A DNA stretch of 8,314 nucleotides from positions 1 through 8,314 of the forward strand of contig CAMWGM010000052.1 in NCBI GenBank assembly GCA_947173755.1, given 5' to 3'. The number at the start of each line of letters is the position of its first letter. Positions within the stretch are counted from its first letter, which is position 1. Source of the stretch: an uncultured Muribaculaceae bacterium. Lineage in GTDB: Bacteria; Bacteroidota; Bacteroidia; Bacteroidales; Muribaculaceae. This document shows positions 1-6,081 of this stretch, piece after piece. The notes under the pieces were generated by a model. It worked only from the letters and a program-made list of their open reading frames with translations. It searched no databases and was not told the origin of the DNA. Position numbers and translations under genes: made by a program.

Positions 1-1
1 C

Positions 2-298
2 AACGAGTATGAGTCCCTTCGTTCGGTGATCAATAATACCGAAGGCAACGATGTGGCTGACACATCGCCCACTTTCAAAGTGCTCGACGAAGGGGCCACC
101 ACGCTCTCCAAAGAGGACGCGGGACGTCTCGCGGCCCGTCAGCTCAAGTTTATCCAGCACCTGCAGAACGCGCTTCTCAGAATCGAAAACAAGACCTATG
201 GAGTCTGTGTAGTCACCGGTGAACTCATTCCCAAGGAGCGTCTTCGCTCCGTCCCTCACGCCACACGTTCCGTGGAAGCCAAAAATCAGGGTAAATGA
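2..298 (+). CDS. DksA/TraR family protein, C-terminal part (5' end outside window)
   Basis: The reading frame is open to the left edge, so this is the last 98 residues of a protein that begins upstream; the internal GTG at 26 is not the start. Visible are a region with the GNDVADTSPTFKVLDEG motif, a coiled-coil-like helix (LSKEDAGRLAARQ onward) and a C-terminal finger containing YGVCVVTGELIPKERL. Family members bind RNA polymerase through the secondary channel and modulate transcription with ppGpp. Aligned without gaps to the four-cysteine zinc finger of E. coli DksA, only the first cysteine remains; the others are Thr, Ser and Ala. From recall, this degenerate finger is usual in Bacteroidota homologues, so it does not mean the gene is broken. 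About 25-30 N-terminal residues are probably missing, inferred from typical length. The TGA stop overlaps the lspA ATG (ATGA), which suggests translational coupling. Confidence 0.9.
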   Translation, partial: NEYESLRSVINNTEGNDVADTSPTFKVLDEGATTLSKEDAGRLAARQLKFIQHLQNALLRIENKTYGVCVVTGELIPKERLRSVPHATRSVEAKNQGK

Positions 299-933
299 AG
301 CGCAACCGCACCATCCTGGTCGCAGTGCTCATCCTGCTTGTTCTCATCATCGATCAGGTAATCAAAATCTGGATCAAAACACATTTCTATCTTGGCGAGC
401 AAGTCGAGATGGCTTCATGGGCACGCCTGCTTTTCATCCAGAATCCTGGGATGGCCTTCGGCATGACTCTCGGGAGCAAAATCGGGCTGACTGTATTCCG
501 TATGGTCGCTGTTGTTTTCCTTCTCTGGTATATAAGTGAGATCATCTCCATCCGGAAGGTTCCGAAAGGCTATCTGATATGCCTGGCGCTCATTGTGGCC
601 GGGGCAGCCGGCAACATAATCGACTGTGTGTTCTACGGCAGGATATTCAACAATCCGGCACCGCCGATGGTCGCAACGCTTTTTCCGGAAGGTGGCGGCT
701 ATGCACCCTGGCTTCAGGGCCAGGTGGTAGATATGTTCTATTTCCCTCTGGCCCAGTGGAACTGGCCCGAATGGTTGCCTTTCTTCGGAGGTGAACACTT
801 CATCTTTTTCCATCCGGTGTTCAATGTTGCCGACGCTGCTATCTCATGCGGGATAATTGTGCTCATCCTTTTCTATCACCGATATATATTACCACCCTCC
901 GGTCTGCGCCGGCTTCCGTCGCGAAATGCGTAA
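295..933 (+). CDS. lspA: Lipoprotein signal peptidase (signal peptidase II)
   Basis: LspA is the inner-membrane aspartyl protease that cuts the signal peptide from diacylglyceryl-modified prolipoproteins, just before the lipidated cysteine. The 212-residue protein has an N-terminal membrane helix (about 7-24) carrying the conserved DQxxK, then the QNPGMAFG motif (about 49-56). Catalytic Asp110 lies in AAGNIID and catalytic Asp180 in FNVADAAIS. Further membrane helices lie at about 66-83, 93-109 and 181-197. It is longer than the roughly 165-residue E. coli enzyme, mainly through an insertion between the catalytic aspartates (about 113-172) that is rich in Pro, Trp and Phe; such an insertion is familiar in Bacteroidota LspA. 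The start overlaps the previous gene by 4 nt and the end overlaps the next by 8 nt. Its lipoprotein substrates include, by inference, the four lipoproteins encoded downstream. Confidence 0.97.
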   Translation: MKRNRTILVAVLILLVLIIDQVIKIWIKTHFYLGEQVEMASWARLLFIQNPGMAFGMTLGSKIGLTVFRMVAVVFLLWYISEIISIRKVPKGYLICLALIVAGAAGNIIDCVFYGRIFNNPAPPMVATLFPEGGGYAPWLQGQVVDMFYFPLAQWNWPEWLPFFGGEHFIFFHPVFNVADAAISCGIIVLILFYHRYILPPSGLRRLPSRNA

Positions 934-1729
934 GATCCTCTCAATATCTACGATTTTTCTTTTTTTCTGTCTGTTGATCGGCTGCGGGAAGACCCCGTCG
1001 GGTATTCTCTCGGTCAATAAGATGGCACAGGTGATGGCTGATGTTCATACGGCTGAAGCGGTCATCGACGGCAATTCGCGCACCTATCAGACCGATTCGG
1101 CCAAGAGGGCGCTCATGCAGAGCATTTTCATCAAACACGGTGTTACCTCCGAGCAGGTCGATACATCTTTCTATTGGTATGGCAACCATCTGGAGGAGTA
1201 TATGAAGGTGTATGATCTGACCATACAGACCCTCGAGGAGAGGATAGCCCGGGCGGAGAGGGCAGGCGCCAAGTCGGAGGACGCTCCCCATCAGGTGAGC
1301 GACGATGGTGACTCGGTGAATATCTACCGTTCGGTCCCCTCGATCAGACTGACTGCTTCGGCACCCTCCGAATTCATTCCTTTCCATTTCATGACCGACA
1401 AAAACTGGGATCGCGGCGACCGGTATGTGCTCGCTGCCCGCTCTCTTTATGCCAACTCACCGATGGAAATGATGCTTGTGGTCGACTACAACGACGGATC
1501 CGCAGAATATGTCACCAGCCGGGAGTCGTCTGACCAGACCCAACGCATCGTGCTTGTGACCGACTCCAACCGTGTGGCCACCTCGGTCTACGGTTATCTG
1601 AGATACAGACCCTCGACTTCGGAAACCGTCTTCATCGACTCTATTTCCGTGTCGAGAGTCCGCAATCACAACGACAACAAGCGTATGCGTGAACTATATC
1701 CGTCGGTAGTGACACGTTCTCGCTTCTGA
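926..1729 (+). CDS. DUF4296 domain lipoprotein
   Basis: This 267-residue protein belongs to the Bacteroidota-restricted DUF4296 family, whose function is unknown. The ATG at 926 is chosen over the in-frame ATG at 857 because it starts a clean lipoprotein signal peptide: MRK, a hydrophobic stretch, then lipobox LIGC with Cys20 as the lipidated residue. The longer start would put 23 extra residues ahead of it. The DUF4296 core follows at about residues 28-105, beginning ILSVNKMAQVMADVHTAEA, and is helical with a predicted amphipathic or coiled segment near LEERIARAERA. The C-terminal half (about 125-267) looks beta-rich and I cannot assign it to a family. No acidic cluster follows Cys20, so a periplasm-facing location is more likely than surface display. 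The first 8 nt overlap lspA, so the two are almost certainly co-expressed. Confidence 0.87.
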   Translation: MRKILSISTIFLFFCLLIGCGKTPSGILSVNKMAQVMADVHTAEAVIDGNSRTYQTDSAKRALMQSIFIKHGVTSEQVDTSFYWYGNHLEEYMKVYDLTIQTLEERIARAERAGAKSEDAPHQVSDDGDSVNIYRSVPSIRLTASAPSEFIPFHFMTDKNWDRGDRYVLAARSLYANSPMEMMLVVDYNDGSAEYVTSRESSDQTQRIVLVTDSNRVATSVYGYLRYRPSTSETVFIDSISVSRVRNHNDNKRMRELYPSVVTRSRF

Positions 1730-1738
1730 TCACCGGCG

Positions 1739-2002
1739 ATGAAAACTTTTCTGCCCATACTCATCACTCCGGGAGGAGTGAGAAAGCATGTGATTGTCGA
1801 CACCGAGCCACTTGCTATCTCTGATTTCACTCATGAGACACATTCAACTACCGCATTCAACGGGGTAGGGGTGCTTTGTGACGCCGACATTTGTTTACCT
1901 GTATCGGTCATGCTTACAAATCTTGGCGGAATTCTTCCCGATCTGCTCCGTGCCGCCCGATGCTCTAAAAATTGTGTCCTCCGGCTGATTCCTTTCAGAT
2001 AA
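1739..2002 (+). CDS. Small hypothetical protein
   Basis: This 87-residue ORF starts 9 nt after the DUF4296 stop, in the same direction, and its codon choice resembles its neighbours, which argues for a real last gene of the cluster. I do not recognise the family. There is no signal peptide or clear membrane segment. The N-terminus (FLPILITPGGVRKHVIV) looks like a beta-strand pair, and ETHSTTAFNGVGVL is the most family-like stretch. Two cysteines lie near the middle (CDADIC) and two near the C-terminus (CSKNC). The C-terminal dozen residues look less ordered, so a 3' frameshift or degraded tail is possible. It could be a conserved Bacteroidales hypothetical or a chance ORF; the first is favoured by spacing and codon use. 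Confidence 0.5.
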   Translation: MKTFLPILITPGGVRKHVIVDTEPLAISDFTHETHSTTAFNGVGVLCDADICLPVSVMLTNLGGILPDLLRAARCSKNCVLRLIPFR

Positions 2003-2128
2003 AAATCTCTTACTTTTCCTTCCCTTCTGCACTTGTCGCGGCAGATTAAGTTAAATTTGGGTCTGAAGTAGAAAAAATTGACCCACAAGTCTTAAATTCC
2101 TACCGGTTATCTTATTTTTTTGGTTAAA

Positions 2129-2145
2129 AATGGAATTTTTCCATT
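2129..2145. repeat. Perfect 7-bp inverted repeat with 3-nt loop (possible terminator or operator)
   Basis: AATGGAA (2129-2135), TTT, TTCCATT (2139-2145) form a perfect palindrome. It is flanked by an A-run upstream and ATTTTTAG downstream, so the stem could extend past a one-base bulge. On the + strand the hairpin followed by T-rich sequence resembles a weak intrinsic terminator for the upstream cluster. It also sits where the -33 element and spacer of a promoter with a -7 box at 2154 would be, so it could bind a dimeric regulator. The sequence does not decide between the two. Confidence 0.45.
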
Positions 2146-2153
2146 ATTTTTAG

Positions 2154-2161
2154 TAATTTTG
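2154..2161 (+). promoter_or_regulatory. Candidate -7 box (TAATTTTG) for the lipoprotein operon
   Basis: TAATTTTG fits the TAnnTTTG consensus of the primary sigma factor in Bacteroidota. It lies 95 nt before the ATG at 2257, so a transcript from here would carry a leader of roughly 90 nt. No TTTG is present 19-21 nt upstream, where the -33 element would be; the nearest one (2119-2122) is too far. The call therefore rests on one element and on position. A second shorter near-match, TAGTTTG, lies at 2162-2168. Confidence 0.3.
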
Positions 2162-2256
2162 TAGTTTGAGAAAATAGTGCAAACTTACATTCTCGCCAAG
2201 TAAACAAGTGTAAAAAACATTCGATTGAACTTTCATAAACCTATCAACCAGTCATT

Positions 2257-4743
2257 ATGAAGAAATCATTACTGACAGGGATATCTTTCTGCTCGCTTTT
2301 CCTCGCTTTATTGCCCGGATGTCGTGAGGAGAATTTTTTCGGAGGCGGTGATACCGGACGATTGGAACTCGGAGTCACTCTTAACGCCGATCCTGTCACA
2401 GGAACTTCGCAGACACAATCGAGAGCCGCTCGGATGCGGAATTCCATTTCGGTCGATGATCTGCAACTCACCATTTCGTCAAACGAGCGCGAATGGGAGA
2501 AAACTTATTCATCCATTTCGGAATTTCAGGAGGATAATACCTTCCCCACAGGAGATTATACTCTTGAAGCCTATTATGGTTCCGAGAAGGATGAAGGTCT
2601 CGGCAAGCCTTACTGCCACGGCGAGACAACATTCTCAATCCGTAATCAGGAAGTGACTTCGATAGATCTGCCTGTCTATCTCGCCAACTCTATTGTCGAG
2701 ATCAAGGTGACTGACGCTTTCGCAAAGTTCATGACATCCTGGTCGTTCACAGTAACTTCATCCGAGGGAACCAAACATTCTTGGTCTGACGTAGCCGAAG
2801 AGGATCTCTATACAACCCCCGGCACAACAAAAGTGGCCATTTCGTTCACGAAACCTAACGGAGTGTCTGCAGAAAATGTGGTGGTCTGCACCTACGATGC
2901 CAAGCCCCGCCACAAACATATTGTCACAATCGATTACAATGGAGGACAGGTCGGCGGATCAGAGTCACTCAAAATAGATCTCGATGACGCGGTCGAGCAG
3001 GATGACACCGAGCTCGATATTTCCGATGATATCATCGTTCACGGCGCTCCGACTCTCGCTCCTGACGGATTTGTTTCGGGAACTACTTTTGACATCATCG
3101 AAGGTTGTCCCCACTTTGACATTCTTGCCGTCAACGTCATTGCCCGCGGCGGAATCAAGAGCGTGATGCTCCACACCGAGTCGCCTTCACTCGCCAAAGA
3201 GGGATTTCCTGTGGATGTTGATCTCTGCGCGCCGGGTCAGTATCAGGCACTCCTTGACAAATTTAAACTCAACACCCGCGGCATCTCGAAGAATCCTGGT
3301 GTGCTGGGAGTGGTGGATTTCATTGATTTTATTGGGCAGGTACCCTATGTCGAAAACGGCTCCGTAACTGACAATACTTCAAAATTTACTGTTTCCGTGG
3401 TTGACAACTATGGAAAGGAAGCAGCAACAAAAATACGGTTCGGCATCACTGTTTCCCCTCTCGATTTCGAGTTGATTTCAGCCCGTTTCACAAAATTCGG
3501 AAACATTGAGGTGGATTTCAGATTTAATGGCGATCACGAACATATCGACCATGGTCTCCATTTCTACAAAAATAATTCACTCGGCATTGAGGAGGAAGTG
3601 AAGATCGCATCCTGCAGCGATGAGAAGCATTCGGAAGGCCTTCACGTCGCCGAACTTTCATATCCCTACAACAAGTTCGTTGAAGATAAGGGCTATTATG
3701 TAGTGGCACGCACGGGTCGTTTCGAGTCTAACCAACTTGTCATCACTGTCAATCATGGCAACCCCGAACTCAAGATTCTTGACAAACCGGAAAATGTCTT
3801 TGCGACCAAAGCGATCCTTACACTTGAGAACGCCTCTACTCAGAAAGCCGCTTTCCAGTTGTCGACCAACGGAACCGATTTCGAGGACTACAACAGTGGT
3901 GCGGTGGTCAACGGTACCGACAGTAACTTCACTCTCACCGGTCTTAAACCTGCAACCAAGTATTGGGTACGTGCTGACGTCGGTGATGCCATCTCTCGCA
4001 CAACTACCTTTACCACCGAAGCTGCCACGCAGATTACAAATGGTAATCTTAACGCAATAGTTACGACTGATGGTAGTGGTAGAAATTGGAAGAATGAGGT
4101 ATTCTCCGGCTGGGGAACAAACAATCCAATGACAACCAGTCAGGGTGGAGATTTTGCATATTGTAGAATTTCAGGCACCACGCAGGTGACTGATGCCAAG
4201 AGTTCAAGGGCCGCTTGTCTACGTACCGTTGGTTGGGGTTCAGGTAATTCAGCGATAGGAACTATGCGTGGTGAAATGAAATATGCCGACGCTGGTTTAT
4301 TGCATCTCGGATCCAGTCGTTCGGTTCGTCCTACCGGTTATAACGGTGTGAGCGGATCTCTAGAGACTTCAGATCTCGATTGTGGTATTTATTTTGCATC
4401 CAGACCCGTATCCATGACTTTCTATTATAAATACTCTCCGAAGAATTCTGCTGACCGTGGCCAAGCATTATATGAATTGTATGATGCACAAGGGAACATT
4501 ATTGCATCGAAGGTTGAGGAACTTTCAAGTGCTTCAGATTATACTGAGAAGACATTTACCTTTAACTATCCGTTGAATACTCCTAAGGCGGCTAAACTTT
4601 ATGTAAGATTCCTCTCAACATGCAAATCGGATGCTCTTACTAAGAGCAGTAGTTGGTTTACACCACCATCTTTCGGAAATCTTAGTGATGGAACTTATAT
4701 GGGTTCTCAACTCTGGATAGACGAGGTCACACTCAATTATTAA
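2257..4743 (+). CDS. DUF4493 lipoprotein with Ig/FnIII-like domains and C-terminal PCMD-like domain
   Basis: The 828-residue protein begins with a lipoprotein signal peptide ending in LLPGC (Cys22), followed by REEN, an acidic start consistent with export to the cell surface. A DUF4493-like domain spans about 34-260, with the characteristic FPTGDYTLEAYYG turn at 96-108, GETTFSI, and a LANSIVEIKV strand. An Ig-like beta domain follows (about 270-400), then two fibronectin III-like domains (about 402-498 and 505-590, the second with LTGLKPATKYWVRA). The C-terminal 235 residues (about 593-828) resemble a PCMD jelly-roll domain, with GWGSGNS, ASRPVSMTFYYKYSP and the closing GSQLWIDEVTLNY. No catalytic residues can be named. 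It is the first gene of an apparent operon, 24 nt before the next. The ATG has no Shine-Dalgarno. The PCMD-like part is somewhat more AT-rich than the middle of the gene. Glycan binding or adhesion is an inference from domain type only. Confidence 0.82.
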   Translation: MKKSLLTGISFCSLFLALLPGCREENFFGGGDTGRLELGVTLNADPVTGTSQTQSRAARMRNSISVDDLQLTISSNEREWEKTYSSISEFQEDNTFPTGDYTLEAYYGSEKDEGLGKPYCHGETTFSIRNQEVTSIDLPVYLANSIVEIKVTDAFAKFMTSWSFTVTSSEGTKHSWSDVAEEDLYTTPGTTKVAISFTKPNGVSAENVVVCTYDAKPRHKHIVTIDYNGGQVGGSESLKIDLDDAVEQDDTELDISDDIIVHGAPTLAPDGFVSGTTFDIIEGCPHFDILAVNVIARGGIKSVMLHTESPSLAKEGFPVDVDLCAPGQYQALLDKFKLNTRGISKNPGVLGVVDFIDFIGQVPYVENGSVTDNTSKFTVSVVDNYGKEAATKIRFGITVSPLDFELISARFTKFGNIEVDFRFNGDHEHIDHGLHFYKNNSLGIEEEVKIASCSDEKHSEGLHVAELSYPYNKFVEDKGYYVVARTGRFESNQLVITVNHGNPELKILDKPENVFATKAILTLENASTQKAAFQLSTNGTDFEDYNSGAVVNGTDSNFTLTGLKPATKYWVRADVGDAISRTTTFTTEAATQITNGNLNAIVTTDGSGRNWKNEVFSGWGTNNPMTTSQGGDFAYCRISGTTQVTDAKSSRAACLRTVGWGSGNSAIGTMRGEMKYADAGLLHLGSSRSVRPTGYNGVSGSLETSDLDCGIYFASRPVSMTFYYKYSPKNSADRGQALYELYDAQGNIIASKVEELSSASDYTEKTFTFNYPLNTPKAAKLYVRFLSTCKSDALTKSSSWFTPPSFGNLSDGTYMGSQLWIDEVTLNY

Positions 4744-4767
4744 CCCGATCATCTGAAACAAAAATTC

Positions 4768-6081
4768 ATGAAAACAAAGATATATTCATTGTGGGCTATC
4801 CTGATAGCTTTCGTGTGCCTCACCGGCTGCGATGATTGGGAGCCTGCGACCCAATTTGATAAGAATATGGGCGGCGCGAGTTTCGAGGGTTTCGAACTCA
4901 CCGTCTCCGACAATCCTACTGTCGTCTCCCGTGCTAAAACGGAGTTAGAGGATTATATAGTAACTATCTTTAACTCCGAGGGCAAGATCGCTACTTACGA
5001 AGGTAAGCAATGCAAGTGGACATACGGAAAGATGCCCGAGGTCGTCTCGCTTCGTGTAGGAAGTTATAAACTTCGCGTTCAGAGTCATGAGCAGCCTGAG
5101 CCGGTTGCTTGGGATTCCCCCTATTTCGAGGGTGTCGAAGATTTCAAGATCGAGGATAATAAGATTACGGCTCTCGGCACCGTAACCGCCAAATTCTCTT
5201 CAATAAAGGTCGCGGTTACTTTCTCGGAACTCCTCACCAAAAATATGGAGGATGACTGCAAAGTGGCAATAGTTGCAGGTACAGGAGCCAAGATAGAATG
5301 GACAAAGAACGAAAAGCGTTATGCCTACTTTGATGTAACTGCCGGTCAGACCACTCTCGTGGCAACTTTCCAAGGAACAGTGAGAGGATCATTGCAACGC
5401 AGCGTTCAGGAATTTACAAACGTCGCTAAGGGCAAGTATTTCATTATCAGTTATAAGATGCATTCAGGCGATACTGATGTTCCCGGCGAGAACGGTGACG
5501 TCGATCCCGCAGGCATCACAGTCAAGGGAGACATTAACGAGCAGACAGAAAGTGGCGATGTTCCCGGAGGAAACGACGGCGAAAACCCGGGTCGTCCCGA
5601 TGATGAGGAATGGGGTGACACGCCCGGCCCCGGTCCTGACGATCCCGGAAAAGATCCCTCAGACGACCCTGTCATCTTCGATTTGGAAGGATCGGCTCTT
5701 CAGCTCGGTGCGGACAAGACCAATCCTACCTCGGCAGTACCTGCCATCGTTAATATATATGCCAAACCTCATGGCATTGAAAAACTTAATGTGTCGATTG
5801 AGAGTGATAATGCTGACTTTATAGCATCTGCAGGAGGATTGATTGATCTGGACTTTGATCTCGCTCATATTCCCGATGACCAGGTTGAAGCATACGGAGA
5901 AAGTCTCGGTCTTCCGGTCAACGATCAGGTACTTGGAAAGGGAATTGATGGTCCGGTTGTGTTTGACGTGACAGGACTCGTGCCGCTGTTGAATCCATTC
6001 CCGGGTCGTCACACTTTCAAGATCAGTGTCACTGACAAAAATGGTAATACAAAATCTACTGTTCTCATATTTGTCGTATAA
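4768..6081 (+). CDS. DUF4493 lipoprotein with Asp/Gly/Pro-rich linker and C-terminal Ig-like domain
   Basis: The 437-residue protein has a lipoprotein signal peptide with lipobox LTGC (Cys21), followed directly by DDWE, an acidic signature suggesting surface exposure. The DUF4493 domain covers about 37-232, with the typical motifs LRVGSYKLRVQSH (95-107), SPYFEGVEDFKIED and a FSSIKVAVTF strand. Residues about 233-302 form a low-complexity linker rich in Asp, Gly, Pro and Glu. Residues about 303-437 form a beta domain related in layout to the Ig-like domains of the two neighbouring proteins, ending in a Gly-Arg-His-Thr turn, VTDKNGN and a hydrophobic last strand. Unlike its neighbours it has no FnIII-like or PCMD domain. 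It starts 24 nt after the previous stop without a Shine-Dalgarno; its TAA shares one base with the next ATG. DUF4493 has no established function. Confidence 0.85.
   Translation: MKTKIYSLWAILIAFVCLTGCDDWEPATQFDKNMGGASFEGFELTVSDNPTVVSRAKTELEDYIVTIFNSEGKIATYEGKQCKWTYGKMPEVVSLRVGSYKLRVQSHEQPEPVAWDSPYFEGVEDFKIEDNKITALGTVTAKFSSIKVAVTFSELLTKNMEDDCKVAIVAGTGAKIEWTKNEKRYAYFDVTAGQTTLVATFQGTVRGSLQRSVQEFTNVAKGKYFIISYKMHSGDTDVPGENGDVDPAGITVKGDINEQTESGDVPGGNDGENPGRPDDEEWGDTPGPGPDDPGKDPSDDPVIFDLEGSALQLGADKTNPTSAVPAIVNIYAKPHGIEKLNVSIESDNADFIASAGGLIDLDFDLAHIPDDQVEAYGESLGLPVNDQVLGKGIDGPVVFDVTGLVPLLNPFPGRHTFKISVTDKNGNTKSTVLIFVV
5464..5673 (+). other. Region encoding an acidic Gly/Pro/Asp low-complexity linker
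   Basis: This segment of the middle lipoprotein gene (residues about 233-302) encodes mostly Asp, Gly, Pro and Glu. It contains two imperfect copies of an SGD(xx)VPG motif, SGDTDVPGEN and SGDVPGGNDG, and later GPGPDDPGKDP. Such strings act as extended, protease-resistant spacers in surface proteins. Here it separates the DUF4493 domain from the C-terminal Ig-like domain, a place where the neighbouring proteins have little or no linker. The strongly GC-rich repeats also make it prone to length change by slippage. Confidence 0.75.

Larger units (their letters stand above)
2003..2256 (+). other. AT-rich intergenic region between the lspA cluster and the lipoprotein operon
   Basis: No coding region or structural RNA was recognised here. 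The spacer is much richer in A and T than the flanking genes, especially from 2100 on. It holds a weak 6-bp inverted repeat, TGGGTC at 2058-2063 and GACCCA at 2080-2085, with a 16-nt loop. It also holds a TAAATTTG sequence at 2052-2059 that matches the Bacteroides -7 consensus but has no good TTTG at the -33 distance. The stronger inverted repeat and the TAATTTTG element are listed separately. The region most likely ends the upstream transcription unit and starts the downstream one. Confidence 0.7.

Noticed and set aside
26..298. GTG at 26 as the start of the DksA-like gene
   Set aside because: The frame is open to the left edge and the residues before it (NEYESLRS) fit the family, so the gene begins outside the window.
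857..925. Upstream in-frame ATG at 857 as start of the DUF4296 gene
   Set aside because: It would place 23 extra residues before a good lipoprotein signal peptide and overlap lspA by 77 nt.
415..1669. Minus-strand ORFs opposite lspA and the DUF4296 gene
   Set aside because: They lie wholly within well-supported genes, have no recognisable domains, and are rich in Arg, His and Gly as expected for antisense shadows.
2058..2085. TGGGTC / GACCCA inverted repeat as an intrinsic terminator
   Set aside because: The stem is only 6 bp with a 16-nt loop and no T-run follows it.
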